From positions 52,210-116,209 of the forward strand of contig JARLHL010000113.1 in assembly GCA_031292275.1 (NCBI GenBank): DNA of 64,000 bases, given 5' to 3'. A model generated the notes under the pieces. The model was not told the DNA's origin. It did no database searches and worked only from the letters and a program-made list of their open reading frames with translations. Positions 9,314 through 18,670 of the stretch are shown here, piece after piece. How positions within the stretch are numbered: position 1 is the first letter of the stretch; each line of letters opens with the position of its first letter. The DNA comes from Desulfocapsaceae bacterium. GTDB lineage: Bacteria > Desulfobacterota > Desulfobulbia > Desulfobulbales > Desulfocapsaceae. Both the position numbers and the translations under genes were made by a program.

Positions 9314-11374
9314 TCAGTTCGCCTCTTTGTAGGTGCCGGGCAGGGGGTTGAAACCCTCCGGAATTGTGTTGACCATTCCCTGCCGGACATCCTCCGGTAT
9401 TATCCCGGTGACCTTGCAGCCCTGGCTGCCGTAGTGCGGCAGCGAAGAGATCACATCGTCCGGGATGATCGCCAGTTCGGCCGGGAGCAGCGGAGCCTGC
9501 CCCATCAAACGTCCGGGGTCAAATCCGGACAGCAGACTCTCCGATAGAGGTGAGTTGATATCACGCGGCCCCAGGTATTTCTGATGAAAGCCCGGTGGAC
9601 CGAAGACATTAAACTTTTCGGAATTGCCGGCGGCCAGGGCCCGGGCCTCGTCCGGCAGACTGGCCAACGGCGGCAGCCCGAAGATGGTGTTGATGGTCTC
9701 GATCACCGCATTGTGGTCGCCTTCCACATGGGAGACGACATGGGTCCGGGCATAAGGAGAGATCAGGATCAACGGCACCCGGATACCGCGGGAGAGGGGC
9801 AGCCTGTCGGGACCGTAGGAGAGGATCCGGGGCGGGACATGATCATAAAAGCCGTCGGATTCATCATAGGTGATTATGATCGCGCATTGTTTCCAGATTT
9901 CCGGATCTCGGGCGATGGCGTTGACCACCTTGGCCGCCATGGCCTCGCTGAGCTGCCTGTCGGTGTAGCCGGGATGATCGTCGTCACCCGCTTTGGTTGC
10001 ATTAATGACCGCCACCTCATCCTCGGGGGTATCGGCCCTGGTAATGGCCGGTTTCAGCCCCATCTGGTTGGTGAAACCGCCACGGATATAAAAGACTCCG
10101 CCGTCGGGAAGACGGCGGTTGGCCATGTCGCTGAAGAAATCGGCCAGTCCCCGCAGGTTGGCGCTCGCCTCCGGGGTATTGGCGATATAGCCGAAATACT
10201 GAGCCCCGTTATGGTGGCTGACATAGGAAGAATGCGTGGCCAGGCCACCCGCATCGGTAGCCTCCTGATCATAGCCCTCCTGATACCATCGCCACTCCAC
10301 CGGCCTGGTCTTCATTTTCCGGATAAAAGGGATGTCCTTCCCGATGTCAGCCAGGTCAAAGCCCGGATCGCGATTCCCGGACATAATCCTGCCTACCCTG
10401 CTGCCCATGAAGGTCAGCGGCAGGCTGGCAAAGGTCAGGTTGGAGGCGATATTGTCGTCTTTGTAGTTTTCCTGGCTGCTGCCGGCTGGCTGCCGGCCGG
10501 TGCCGGTCGTATCAAACTGCGATCCGTAGAAAGGTTGGGGATCGTTGACCAGCGGAGGACCCTGGGTAATGCCGCCATGACCGTTGACGGTGATGCTCAG
10601 GCCTCCGGGACCGTGTTTAACCCACTGGGTCTCCCCCGACTGACCGGCGATCATGGCCACCGCATTGGGGGTGGAAGGTGTATCCTCCGTGGCAAAGATA
10701 TTGTCAAAGATGGTGAATCGGCTGGCCCACTGCCAAAGGAAGGGGATGGTATCGCAGTCGATATGGGCCATGACCAGACGGGCGAACTGGGTCCCCTCGG
10801 CAATATTTGCGGCTCCGCCCCTGGAGGCGAACCGCTGGTATTCATCGGCAGCAAAGCCGTCCATCCGCGCCACTCCCCCGACCACGTTTATCTTCTTTGC
10901 CAGTCCGGCATGGGAGTGGTCGACACTGTCGACAACGCTGGCGTTCTGTTCGGGTCCGATCCGGAAGGGCTGGACGGTCACAATCCCCCCCCCCGCATCG
11001 GTATAGGTCTGGATAAAGCCCGGCGTATCTTCGGCAGACCGGGGCTTTGTCCTGTCGGAATACAGCCCGTTTACACCTGGAAAGGTGCCGAACTCGTTGT
11101 CAAAAGAATGATTTTCATTAAATATGATAAAAACATACTTAATCTTCTGCCGCAGCAGCCGTACAAGCTCGTCCTGGGACAGCGCAGGTTCCTTGTGGGG
11201 GGCGCGGAAGTATGGAGCCAGTTCCGGCCCGACATCGGGCTGGGCGGTCAGCGCAGGAATCTTCGTCTGCTGATCCTTAGATGCCGTCCCAGCGTGGGCC
11301 ACCGGCAGAAAACACGGCTGCAGCAGGGAAACCGCAACCAGCGGGGCCAGAATAGATGTCATCAATCGCCTCAT
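9314..11374 (-). CDS. Secreted phosphoesterase (acid phosphatase / phospholipase C-like family)
   Basis: 686 aa with a signal peptide (residues 1-28, ending PVAHAG). The N-terminal catalytic motif IFNENHSFDNEFGTFPGVNG is characteristic of the phosphoesterase family PF04185 (AcpA/PLC-like), where Asn/Glu and His residues ligate metal. DESDGFYDHVPP and EGDHNAVIETINTIFGLPP are the usual later motifs. GAGGAGAG sits seven bases before the ATG. It is first in a two-gene unit with the binding protein downstream. The likely role is hydrolysis of phosphate esters or phospholipids outside the cytoplasm; exact substrate unknown. Confidence 0.88.
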   Translation of the reverse strand: MRRLMTSILAPLVAVSLLQPCFLPVAHAGTASKDQQTKIPALTAQPDVGPELAPYFRAPHKEPALSQDELVRLLRQKIKYVFIIFNENHSFDNEFGTFPGVNGLYSDRTKPRSAEDTPGFIQTYTDAGGGIVTVQPFRIGPEQNASVVDSVDHSHAGLAKKINVVGGVARMDGFAADEYQRFASRGGAANIAEGTQFARLVMAHIDCDTIPFLWQWASRFTIFDNIFATEDTPSTPNAVAMIAGQSGETQWVKHGPGGLSITVNGHGGITQGPPLVNDPQPFYGSQFDTTGTGRQPAGSSQENYKDDNIASNLTFASLPLTFMGSRVGRIMSGNRDPGFDLADIGKDIPFIRKMKTRPVEWRWYQEGYDQEATDAGGLATHSSYVSHHNGAQYFGYIANTPEASANLRGLADFFSDMANRRLPDGGVFYIRGGFTNQMGLKPAITRADTPEDEVAVINATKAGDDDHPGYTDRQLSEAMAAKVVNAIARDPEIWKQCAIIITYDESDGFYDHVPPRILSYGPDRLPLSRGIRVPLILISPYARTHVVSHVEGDHNAVIETINTIFGLPPLASLPDEARALAAGNSEKFNVFGPPGFHQKYLGPRDINSPLSESLLSGFDPGRLMGQAPLLPAELAIIPDDVISSLPHYGSQGCKVTGIIPEDVRQGMVNTIPEGFNPLPGTYKEAN

Positions 11375-11737
11375 TGTTCTCTCCTCTCTGTTGGATCGTA
11401 TCGCTAAAAGCCGTCCATGCAGGCCGAATGGGATCGGTCAGGATGGCCCAGCATCATGGTAATGTATCCTATTACGGCCTTTTTTTACAGGTCGACCGCT
11501 CTTTTTCCGATCGGACAGTCATTATCCTATCCGCCAAAAAGCCGGATTGTATCAAATTTTGATTAAATTATTGTCTCTGCCCCTGCCCACACATGAGGGG
11601 GCATGTTCATGCAGCCCCACCCTCGGGCGGAAGAACCAAGGCCGAATGATACAGACCTCGAGGTTATTTTATCACCCTTTCAGTCGTTATTTGATCTGAG
11701 ATATCAAAAATATTTATGAGACAGCATGCAATACACT
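11375..11737. other. Intergenic stretch between divergent genes
   Basis: Holds a short GC-rich inverted repeat, TGCCCC (11578-11583) with GGGGCA (11598-11603), and AT-rich flanks. I looked for a molybdenum/tungsten cofactor riboswitch because AOR lies downstream, but cannot recognise its conserved core. Confidence 0.4.
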
Positions 11738-11766
11738 TTGAATTTTTGGCCGGACTCGCCTATAAT
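11738..11766 (+). promoter_or_regulatory. Sigma70-type promoter for the AOR operon
   Basis: TTGAAT (11738-11743), a 17-base spacer, then a perfect TATAAT (11761-11766). The first start codon of the operon is 70 bases further on. Confidence 0.75.
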
Positions 11767-11835
11767 CAATAAATGAAGATGCAGCATTGATCCCGAAATT
11801 AAGAGGAAGATTTCGTCTCCTTCCCCCTTGACTCT

Positions 11836-12477
11836 ATGATAGAAGCAGTTCCTCCGACCGTTGAAATTCAGGTTCATGCAGGATGCCGGTATACCAGTCT
11901 CCTGCAGACCGGCGTCGACATTATGACCACAGTCCCCTGCTCCATCGGAGACTTCCTCGACAGACTGCCAGGCTTTTCAAAAGATTACATCATCAATCGC
12001 GTGCAGACTATCTTTCTGAACAGCACGGCTGTCGATGACATGGAGACCCCGCTTTCCGGCACTGCACCGGTTGTAGCTCTGTCTGCGGCCATGCCGGGTC
12101 TGGCAGGTGCCATTTTCAGGCGGAACAGCATGCATGCAGCCTTACGGTCAGCAAAAATCCCCGATTTCGCTGCCCCATCCACGCAGAGCAGGATCATCGG
12201 CGTCCGGCTCAAGCTCTTCAACATGGTCGCCGCCGAAAAAGGCGAGGCGCTGTTTGCTGCGGGAGTGCATTGTACCGGGGCGGGACTCCTGGATTTCATT
12301 GCCGGCCATCCGGCTTTTCTCACCTCCATCAGCCGTGCTCTCTTTTCCGGGCAGGAATTGGCGGACAGTGATCTGATAAAACGGCTGCGGACAACCGACA
12401 CCATTCAACTGACTATAAAAATGAGGGGAGCGATCCTTCCGGCAAAAACCACCACCAAAGAGGCACACCATGAGTGA
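11836..12477 (+). CDS. Unknown protein translationally coupled to AOR
   Basis: 213 aa with no recognised domain. It begins MIEAVPPTVEIQVHAG, contains MTTVPCSIGDFLDRLPGF near residue 30 (an alternative start at 11923), and ends in a basic AKTTTKEAHHE tail. The mix of beta-prone and helical segments and the lack of signal or membrane segments suggest a cytoplasmic protein. Its end overlaps the AOR start by 8 nt and it has its own strong promoter, so a role tied to AOR assembly, cofactor handling or regulation is inferred from position only. No ribosome site is visible before 11836. Confidence 0.65.
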   Translation: MIEAVPPTVEIQVHAGCRYTSLLQTGVDIMTTVPCSIGDFLDRLPGFSKDYIINRVQTIFLNSTAVDDMETPLSGTAPVVALSAAMPGLAGAIFRRNSMHAALRSAKIPDFAAPSTQSRIIGVRLKLFNMVAAEKGEALFAAGVHCTGAGLLDFIAGHPAFLTSISRALFSGQELADSDLIKRLRTTDTIQLTIKMRGAILPAKTTTKEAHHE

Positions 12478-14197
12478 TAAAATTTTTCGCGTTAATATGA
12501 CTACCCTCACCACCTGCGTTGAGGAAGTCCCTGCAAATTGGGCCGGCCATGGAGGGCGCGGTCTGACATCCACCATTGTCACCGCCGAAGTTCCTCCCAC
12601 CTGCCACCCCCTGGGACCGAACAACAAACTTATTATCGCCCCCGGCCTGCTCTCCGGTACGCCGGCCGCCAACTCAGGCCGTCTGTCCTTTGGCGGCAAA
12701 AGCCCCCTCACCGGCACTATCAAAGAATCCAATGCCGGCGGGACTGCCGCCCAACTCATGGCCCGCTGCGGCTGCAAGGCCCTGATCCTGGAAGGTCGGC
12801 CCGCAGGCAATACCTGGTACAGCCTGGCGGTAAGCCCGAAAGGCGTTACCATCAATGTCGAGACGGAACTGATCGGCAAGGGAAATTTCGAGGTCGTCAG
12901 CACCGTCACAGGCCGTATCGCAAAAAAACATGCCCTTATCTCTATCGGCCAGACCGGCGAGATGCGGATGGCGGCGGCCAATATCTCCGTCAAGGATAGT
13001 GAGGGCCACCTGCGATCTGCCGGTCGCGGAGGCCTGGGCGCAGTCATGGGTTCCAAACGGGTCAAATTCATCACCATAGACCCCCAGGACGGCAAGGTGG
13101 CCATCGCCGATCCGGAAAAATTCAAAGCAGCCAACAAGATCTTTACCAAGGCCCTGACCTCCCACCCCATCAGCCAGGGACTGGGTCAGTACGGCACCAA
13201 TGTCCTGGTCAACATCATCAACGAAGCCGGAGGTTTACCGACCAAAAACTTCACTGCAGGGCAATTCGCCGGCCATGACAAGATTTCAGGCGAGACCATG
13301 TATGACAGGATTATGGAACGCGGCGGTAAGCCCAAGCATGGCTGTCACCCGGGCTGTGTGATCCAGTGTTCCCAGATTTACAATGACCTCAAGGGACAAT
13401 ATAAGACATCGGGTTTTGAGTACGAGTCCATCTGGGCAATGGGCGCCGACTGCTGCGTCGACAACCTCGACCATATTGCCGAGGCCGACTCCCTGATGGA
13501 CGACCTGGGGCTGGACAGCATCGAGACCTCGGTGGCCATGGGCGTGGCCATGGAGGGCGGCCTTCTGGAATTTGGCGACGGCGAGGGCATACTCCGCATC
13601 CTCAAGGAAGAGGTGGCTAAAGGAACCGGACTCGGACGAATCATAGGGGGCGGCGCAGGCCTGGTCGGCAAGACCTTCGGCGTGGCCAGGGTGCCTGTCG
13701 TCAAAAATCAGGCCATCCCCGCCTACGACCCAAGGGCAATAAAAGGCATCGGCATCACCTATGCCACCTCTACCATGGGGGCCGACCATACCATGGGCTA
13801 TGCCATCGCCACCAACATCCTGAAGGTCGGCGGCTCGGTAGACCCGCTGGCCAAGGAAGGGCAGGTCGAGCTGTCCCGCAATCTGCAGATCGCCACGGCG
13901 GCCATTGACTCCACCGGCATGTGTCTCTTTATCGCCTTTGCCGCCCTGGACGACGCCACCTGTCTGCCGGCCCTGATCGACCTGATCAACGCCCGCTTCG
14001 GCATCAACCTGACCGGTGATGACGTGGTGAACCTGGGCAAGTATATCCTAAAGACGGAACGGGCCTTTAACGAGGCCGCCGGCTTCACCAGGACCGACGA
14101 CCGGCTGCCCGAATTTTTCGAGTATGAGCCTCTTGCACCCCATAATATGGTCTGGGATTTCACCGGAGAGGAGATCGATTCCTTCTGGGATTTCTGA
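12470..14197 (+). CDS. aor: Aldehyde:ferredoxin oxidoreductase family tungstoenzyme
   Basis: 575 aa cytoplasmic enzyme that oxidises aldehydes to acids (or the reverse) with ferredoxin, using a tungsten bis-pyranopterin and a [4Fe-4S] cluster. The N-terminal domain shows NANLGR-like positions replaced by GHGGRGLTSTIV, and GRLSFGGKSPLTG. Cluster cysteines are in GCHPGCVIQCSQ (Cys292, 296, 300) plus Cys485 in DSTGMCLFIAFA. Length is slightly below the 600-620 residues of archaeal AOR. It sits between the unknown 213-aa protein and a MoaD-like protein, the common bacterial arrangement. Substrate range is not predictable. Confidence 0.93.
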   Translation: MSDKIFRVNMTTLTTCVEEVPANWAGHGGRGLTSTIVTAEVPPTCHPLGPNNKLIIAPGLLSGTPAANSGRLSFGGKSPLTGTIKESNAGGTAAQLMARCGCKALILEGRPAGNTWYSLAVSPKGVTINVETELIGKGNFEVVSTVTGRIAKKHALISIGQTGEMRMAAANISVKDSEGHLRSAGRGGLGAVMGSKRVKFITIDPQDGKVAIADPEKFKAANKIFTKALTSHPISQGLGQYGTNVLVNIINEAGGLPTKNFTAGQFAGHDKISGETMYDRIMERGGKPKHGCHPGCVIQCSQIYNDLKGQYKTSGFEYESIWAMGADCCVDNLDHIAEADSLMDDLGLDSIETSVAMGVAMEGGLLEFGDGEGILRILKEEVAKGTGLGRIIGGGAGLVGKTFGVARVPVVKNQAIPAYDPRAIKGIGITYATSTMGADHTMGYAIATNILKVGGSVDPLAKEGQVELSRNLQIATAAIDSTGMCLFIAFAALDDATCLPALIDLINARFGINLTGDDVVNLGKYILKTERAFNEAAGFTRTDDRLPEFFEYEPLAPHNMVWDFTGEEIDSFWDF

Positions 14198-14421
14198 TGA
14201 AGATCACGGTCAGGCTCTTTGCCTTCTTCCGAGAGGGACGATTCATTGAAGAGCAGCTGGAATATCCGGACCGGACGACGGTAGCCGGGGTCATCAACGA
14301 CCTCGGCATCGATATCAATGCGGTCGGTGTGACCATGATCTCCTCCAGGCACTGCCCACTGGACGCCGAACTCAGGGACGGCGACCAGCTGGGTATTTTC
14401 CCCATGATCGGCGGCGGCTGA
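14197..14421 (+). CDS. MoaD/ThiS-family sulfur-carrier protein
   Basis: 74 aa ubiquitin-like fold ending in the diagnostic Gly-Gly(-Gly) tail (MIGGG), which is adenylated and thiocarboxylated in MoaD to donate sulfur to the pterin dithiolene. Its ATG shares one base with the AOR stop. The position argues for a dedicated role in making the AOR tungstopterin; a general MoaD or ThiS role is possible. Confidence 0.88.
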   Translation: MKITVRLFAFFREGRFIEEQLEYPDRTTVAGVINDLGIDINAVGVTMISSRHCPLDAELRDGDQLGIFPMIGGG

Positions 14422-14515
14422 TCTGTCTGTTTCGGATACAGCCCTTGACAGGCATGACGAATCTTCCCGGCCCCAAGGCGCAAAGGCTTCTGTCCTCAAC
14501 CCCTGCAAAAACATC

Positions 14516-14546
14516 TTGACAATTGGCTCAGGAAGGATCAGATAAT
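14516..14546 (+). promoter_or_regulatory. Candidate sigma70 promoter for cytochrome c3
   Basis: TTGACA (14516-14521), a 19-base spacer and GATAAT (14541-14546). The -35 is perfect, the spacer is 1-2 bases long. It would give a leader of about 140 nt before the cytochrome start. Confidence 0.5.
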
Positions 14547-14568
14547 CGTTTCATTTCGGGAGTCAACA

Positions 14569-14603
14569 CCGTCTGATTCAGGAGGGGAACACCCTCTGGA
14601 CGG
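14569..14603 (+). other. Structured leader hairpin upstream of cytochrome c3
   Basis: CCGTC (14569-14573) pairs with GACGG (14599-14603), and inside it GAGGG pairs with CCCTC around a GAACA loop. It lies in the predicted untranslated leader. Function unknown; no known riboswitch recognised. Confidence 0.4.
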
Positions 14604-14691
14604 AGCAATCCCGGCAATCGCCTCGGATCGCCCGACGGAATCGTGCTCCGGAGTGCGGCCGGGGAACGGATTTTCAATACAGGAGAGAGAG

Positions 14692-15135
14692 ATGAGCAGA
14701 AACACTGTGATTATCGGATTGGCCCTGACAGCAGCCTGCTTGAGTTCTGTCCATCTCTGCCGGGCGGCAGAAGGCGGCAAGGGTCCGCAGGATATGGTCC
14801 TGCAGACGACAAGGGATAAAGCCGCCATTCCAAAACCTGCGAAATTCCCCCATGCTGCACATCAGGCTGCATTCAAATGCGCAGTCTGTCATCATGGAGG
14901 AAAGGACGGAAAGCAGATTCCCTATGTAGAAGGAATGGCAATTCAAAAATGCGAAGAATGTCACTATTCCGGATCAGGAATGCCCGGTGCGGACAACGCG
15001 GACAGCGGTCTCGTTAAAATTGACACCTTCAAGGATGCAGCCCATGCCCGCTGCAGGGTCTGTCATAACGGCGCGAAATCCAAAAAGCCAGAACTCCAAG
15101 AAAAGTGGAAAGGCTGCCTCCCCTGTCACGAATAA
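14692..15135 (+). CDS. Periplasmic tetraheme cytochrome c3-type protein
   Basis: 147 aa with a signal peptide (to about LCRAAEG). Four haem-binding motifs, all CxxCH: CAVCHH, CEECHY, CRVCHN, CLPCHE, with KFPHAAHQ supplying axial His, as in class III cytochromes. It would carry electrons between periplasmic hydrogenases or formate dehydrogenases and membrane complexes. GGAGAGAGAG directly precedes the ATG at 14692, which decides the start over upstream in-frame codons. All four motifs have two-residue spacing, unlike Desulfovibrio c3 with two CxxxxCH. Confidence 0.92.
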   Translation: MSRNTVIIGLALTAACLSSVHLCRAAEGGKGPQDMVLQTTRDKAAIPKPAKFPHAAHQAAFKCAVCHHGGKDGKQIPYVEGMAIQKCEECHYSGSGMPGADNADSGLVKIDTFKDAAHARCRVCHNGAKSKKPELQEKWKGCLPCHE

Positions 15136-15356
15136 GACCTCTCGACAGCCAAGAGCACCGGGCCGCCTCGAAAAGGCGAATCTCCTTCCAGCATCGGGTC
15201 AGAAAGCCAGGCGGTGCAAATACGGCCTGCTCCTTGCAAAAGGGAATCACCGGAACAGGCCCGCAGGCTTCAACCATATCCTCATCCAGGCCCGACCACT
15301 CATGGGGAGCGATCGGGCCTGAGAAGCATTTGAGGGCAGTTTATATGTAAGCGCCT
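15136..15356. other. Gene-free stretch after cytochrome c3
   Basis: No convincing coding frame. The region up to 15630 also holds repeat copy 3 and the terminator-like hairpin listed separately. Confidence 0.5.
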
Positions 15357-15455
15357 TTATATGAAAATCTCCCAGAAGCAGCATCCTCGCCATCCTGAAA
15401 TGAGGAACTTTCATGTTTCGCTGAGGCTGGTCAATCTGGTCCAGCCGTGCTGGTT
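15357..15455 (+). repeat. Dispersed two-hairpin repeat, copy 3
   Basis: TTATATGAAAATCTCCC pairs with a downstream GAGGAACTTTCAT; then GGCTGGTCAATCTGGTCCAGCC forms hairpin B with compensating C/T changes relative to the other copies (GGCTGG with CCAGCC instead of GGCCGG with CCGGCC). Such covariation supports a structured element. Confidence 0.75.
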
Positions 15456-15566
15456 TAGCTGGCCGGCGTCATCCGCCTGCGTATGCCCGCCACACCTAGA
15501 AGACCAAGGCATCCGTGACCGAGGTGCTGTGTTCTGGTGAGAGACCGCGAAAAAGGAAAATTGTCC

Positions 15567-15601
15567 CTGACGGCTCCTTTGTCGGTATCAATATCCGTCA
15601 G
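15567..15601 (-). terminator. Terminator-like hairpin downstream of pntB
   Basis: Perfect 7-bp arms CTGACGG (15567-15573) and CCGTCAG (15595-15601). On the minus strand the stem is followed within a few bases by TTTTCCTTTTT, fitting intrinsic termination of the pnt transcript. Confidence 0.55.
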
Positions 15602-15630
15602 CAAGAGCACTTTCCCTGGCCAATTTCAGT

Positions 15631-17028
15631 TCATCCCAGGTTTTTCAGTACCTTATCCAGGCTTTGCCTGGCATCGCCAAAGAGCATCCGGGTATTTTCC
15701 TTATAGAAGAGAGGGTTGGCCACCCCGGCATAGCCCGTTGCCATGGACCGTTTCAGCACGACGGTGGTCTTGCCCTTCCAGCACTCCAGCACCGGCATCC
15801 CGGCAATGGGGCTACCCGGCACCTCCTGGGCGGCGGGATTGACGATATCGTTGGCCCCGATGACCACAGAGACGTCCACATGGGGGAAATCATCGTTAAT
15901 TTCATCCAGTTCAAAGACGATATCGTAGGGAACCTTGGCCTCGGCCAGCAGCACGTTCATATGCCCGGGCATCCGGCCGGCTACCGGATGGATGCCGAAA
16001 CGGACGTTGACCTTCTTCTCCCGCAGCTTGCGGGTGATCTCGGAGACCGTATGCTGGGCCTGGGCCACCGCCATCCCGTATCCGGGGATGATCATGACCT
16101 CCCTGGCGTTGACCAGCAGGTCGGCAACCGCTTCGGCCTCGATGGCCACGACCTCTCCGGCCTCGGCCTGCGAATCCGTGGCAGCAACGCCTCCGGAGGT
16201 GCCGAACCCGCCGGCGATGACGGCGATGAACCGCCGATTCATGGCCCGGCACATGATATAGCTGAGGATGGCGCCGCTGCTGCCGACCAGGGCGCCGACC
16301 ACGATGAGCAGATCATTGTTCAGCATAAATCCGGTGGCCGCCGCCGCCCAGCCCGAATAGCTGTTGAGCATGGAAATCACCACCGGCATATCGGCACCGC
16401 CGATGGCCATGACCATATGCACGCCAAAGGCCAAAGCGATGAGGGTCATGGCAATCAGAGGCAGGCTTCCTCCTCCCGCAGCCGAAAGGTGGATAAATTT
16501 TCCGCCCAGCCAGAAGGCAGCCAGCAGCAGCAGGAGATTGAGCCAGTGGCGGCCGGGAAGCAGCAGGGGCTTGCCGCTGATCCTGGCGCTGAGCTTTAAG
16601 AAGGCAACCACCGAACCGGAAAAGGTCAGCGCCCCGATGAGGATGCCGACATAGGTCTCCGCATCGTGAACTGTCCTGGCGGCCCCGCTCAAGGCGGCAT
16701 CGTTTCCCATGAAATTGGCGAAGCCCACCAGCACCGCCGCCATTCCGACCAGGCTGTGGAGGATGGCCACCAGCTCCGGCATCTGGGTCATCGCGATCCT
16801 CTTGGCCAGCATCAGGCCGATGCCGCCGCCGATAATAAGACCTGCGAACAGGATGAAATGGTGGTTGGTGACAATCCCCACAATCGTGGCCGCCAGGGCC
16901 ATCGCCATCCCGATAATGCCGTAGAAATTGCCTCTCCGGGCGGTTTCCGGCTGACTCAGACCGCCCAGCGCAAGGATGAACAGGACGCTTGCGCCAATGT
17001 ACGATGCAGTTACAATACCGTATGACAT
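15631..17028 (-). CDS. pntB: NAD(P) transhydrogenase subunit beta
   Basis: 465 aa membrane subunit of the proton-translocating transhydrogenase that makes NADPH from NADH using the proton gradient. About eight or nine membrane helices come first (for example [18 protein letters not shown]), then the NADP(H)-binding domain III with [20 protein letters not shown] and [16 protein letters not shown], both hallmark motifs. It follows pntA by 12 nt. Length matches the E. coli subunit. Confidence 0.96.
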   Translation of the reverse strand: MSYGIVTASYIGASVLFILALGGLSQPETARRGNFYGIIGMAMALAATIVGIVTNHHFILFAGLIIGGGIGLMLAKRIAMTQMPELVAILHSLVGMAAVLVGFANFMGNDAALSGAARTVHDAETYVGILIGALTFSGSVVAFLKLSARISGKPLLLPGRHWLNLLLLLAAFWLGGKFIHLSAAGGGSLPLIAMTLIALAFGVHMVMAIGGADMPVVISMLNSYSGWAAAATGFMLNNDLLIVVGALVGSSGAILSYIMCRAMNRRFIAVIAGGFGTSGGVAATDSQAEAGEVVAIEAEAVADLLVNAREVMIIPGYGMAVAQAQHTVSEITRKLREKKVNVRFGIHPVAGRMPGHMNVLLAEAKVPYDIVFELDEINDDFPHVDVSVVIGANDIVNPAAQEVPGSPIAGMPVLECWKGKTTVVLKRSMATGYAGVANPLFYKENTRMLFGDARQSLDKVLKNLG

Positions 17029-17040
17029 GTATGTCTCCTC

Positions 17041-18606
17041 CTACTTCCTGAACATGGCGAGCATGCGATTGGTGACGGCGAATCCACCGAAGATGTTTAT
17101 GCTGGTGATCAGGATGGCGATCCCGGCGATAAAGACGATGAAGGCCCTATCCGATGAGACCTGCAGCAGGGCGCCGATGATGATGATACTGCTGATGGCA
17201 TTGGTGACGCTCATCAGCGGCGTATGCAGGGAAGGCTTCACGTTCCAGACGACCATGTAGCCGACAAAACAGGCCATGACAAAGACAGTGAGATGCGACA
17301 TGAAATCGGCAGGCGCCACGCTCCCCAGGCCCAGCAGCGCCAGAGCTCCGACAAGAAAAGGCAGGAGGATCGCAAGGGGACCGGCCTTTTTCTGAACCCT
17401 GGCAGCAGCGGCGGCCGGCGCCTGGGCTTTAGCCTGCCCCTGTTGCGGAGCCGCGGAAAGCTTGGGGGGCGGCGGAGGCCAGGTAATCTCGCCCTCCTTG
17501 ACAACGGTGGCCCCGCGGATGATCTCATCCTCCATGTTGATATGGACCGCTCCATTTTTCTCAGGGGTCAGATCTGTCAGCAGATGGCGGAGGTTGGTGG
17601 CATACAGCTGGCTTGACTGGCTTGCCAGACGGGAGGGCAGATCGGTATAGCCGATAATGGTGACCCCGTGTCTGACCACGACCGCATCCGCTTGGGTAAG
17701 CTTGCAGTTGCCTCCCATCTCGGCTGCAAGATCGACAATGACGCTACCCTCCTTCATGGTCTTGACCATGGCCTCGGTGATCAGCTCGGGGGCGGGACGT
17801 CCGGGGATCAGGGCAGTGGTGATGATGATATCCACCTCTCTGGCTTGCCGGGCAAAAAGCTCCATCTCGGCTCTTATGAACTCCTCGCTCATCACCTTGG
17901 CGTAGCCGCCTTGGCCTGTGCCGTCTTCGCCCGGGAAGTCCAGGAGCAGAAACTCGGCATCCATGCTCTCGACCTGTTCCTTCACCTCGGGCCGGGTATC
18001 GAAGGCCCGGACGATTGCCCCCATGCTCTTGGCGGCACCGATGGCCGCAAGGCCGGCAACGCCCGCGCCGATAATCATGACCTTGGCGGGAGGGATCTTG
18101 CCCGCCGCGGTTATCTGGCCGGTGAAAAAGCGGCCGAAGTGCTGTGCCGCCTCGACCACCGCCCTGTAACCTGCGATATTGGCCATTGAGCTTAAGGCAT
18201 CCATCTTCTGGGCCCTGGAGACACGGGGGATGGCATCCATGGCCAGGACGGTGAGCTTCCGGCCGGCCAGGGCCTGCAGCAGTTCGGGATTCTGCCCCGG
18301 CTGGATAAAACTGATCAGGACCTGCCCCTCCCTGAGCAGCTGTATCTCGTCCACACCCGCCTCGGCATCGGTTTCAGGCGGCCGGACCTTGAGAATGATG
18401 TCGGATTGCCAGTAGAGGGTCTGCGCGTCGGGGACCACCTCGACACCCGCCTCGCGGTATGCATCATCGATAAATTTTGATGCACTGCCTGCCCCTGCCT
18501 GAACCGCGACATCATACCCCAGCTCCTTGATACGTCTGGCCGCTTCAGGCGTTGTCGCTACGCGTCTTTCACCCCTGTGCAGTTCCTTCGGTACACCGAT
18601 ACGCAT
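17041..18606 (-). CDS. pntA: NAD(P) transhydrogenase subunit alpha
   Basis: 521 aa from ATG 18606, which is preceded by GAGGAG six bases upstream; the frame extends to 18627 without a better start. The NAD(H)-binding domain I resembles alanine dehydrogenase: [20 protein letters not shown] at the N-terminus and [19 protein letters not shown] at the Rossmann turn. An Ala/Pro/Gln-rich linker (about 375-405) joins it to C-terminal membrane helices with domain II. This is the fused E. coli type of alpha chain. It is 64 nt downstream of the methyltransferase stop and probably in the same transcript. Confidence 0.96.
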   Translation of the reverse strand: MRIGVPKELHRGERRVATTPEAARRIKELGYDVAVQAGAGSASKFIDDAYREAGVEVVPDAQTLYWQSDIILKVRPPETDAEAGVDEIQLLREGQVLISFIQPGQNPELLQALAGRKLTVLAMDAIPRVSRAQKMDALSSMANIAGYRAVVEAAQHFGRFFTGQITAAGKIPPAKVMIIGAGVAGLAAIGAAKSMGAIVRAFDTRPEVKEQVESMDAEFLLLDFPGEDGTGQGGYAKVMSEEFIRAEMELFARQAREVDIIITTALIPGRPAPELITEAMVKTMKEGSVIVDLAAEMGGNCKLTQADAVVVRHGVTIIGYTDLPSRLASQSSQLYATNLRHLLTDLTPEKNGAVHINMEDEIIRGATVVKEGEITWPPPPPKLSAAPQQGQAKAQAPAAAAARVQKKAGPLAILLPFLVGALALLGLGSVAPADFMSHLTVFVMACFVGYMVVWNVKPSLHTPLMSVTNAISSIIIIGALLQVSSDRAFIVFIAGIAILITSINIFGGFAVTNRMLAMFRK

Positions 18607-18670
18607 ACATTTCTCCTCGTGGTTCAATACGATTCACAATCTGCCCGCAATCCGATCTGCCGCGATCACC

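Noticed and set aside
9584..11407. 607-codon plus-strand open frame
   Set aside because: It is antisense to the phosphoesterase, whose motifs are clear; long shadow frames are expected at this GC content.
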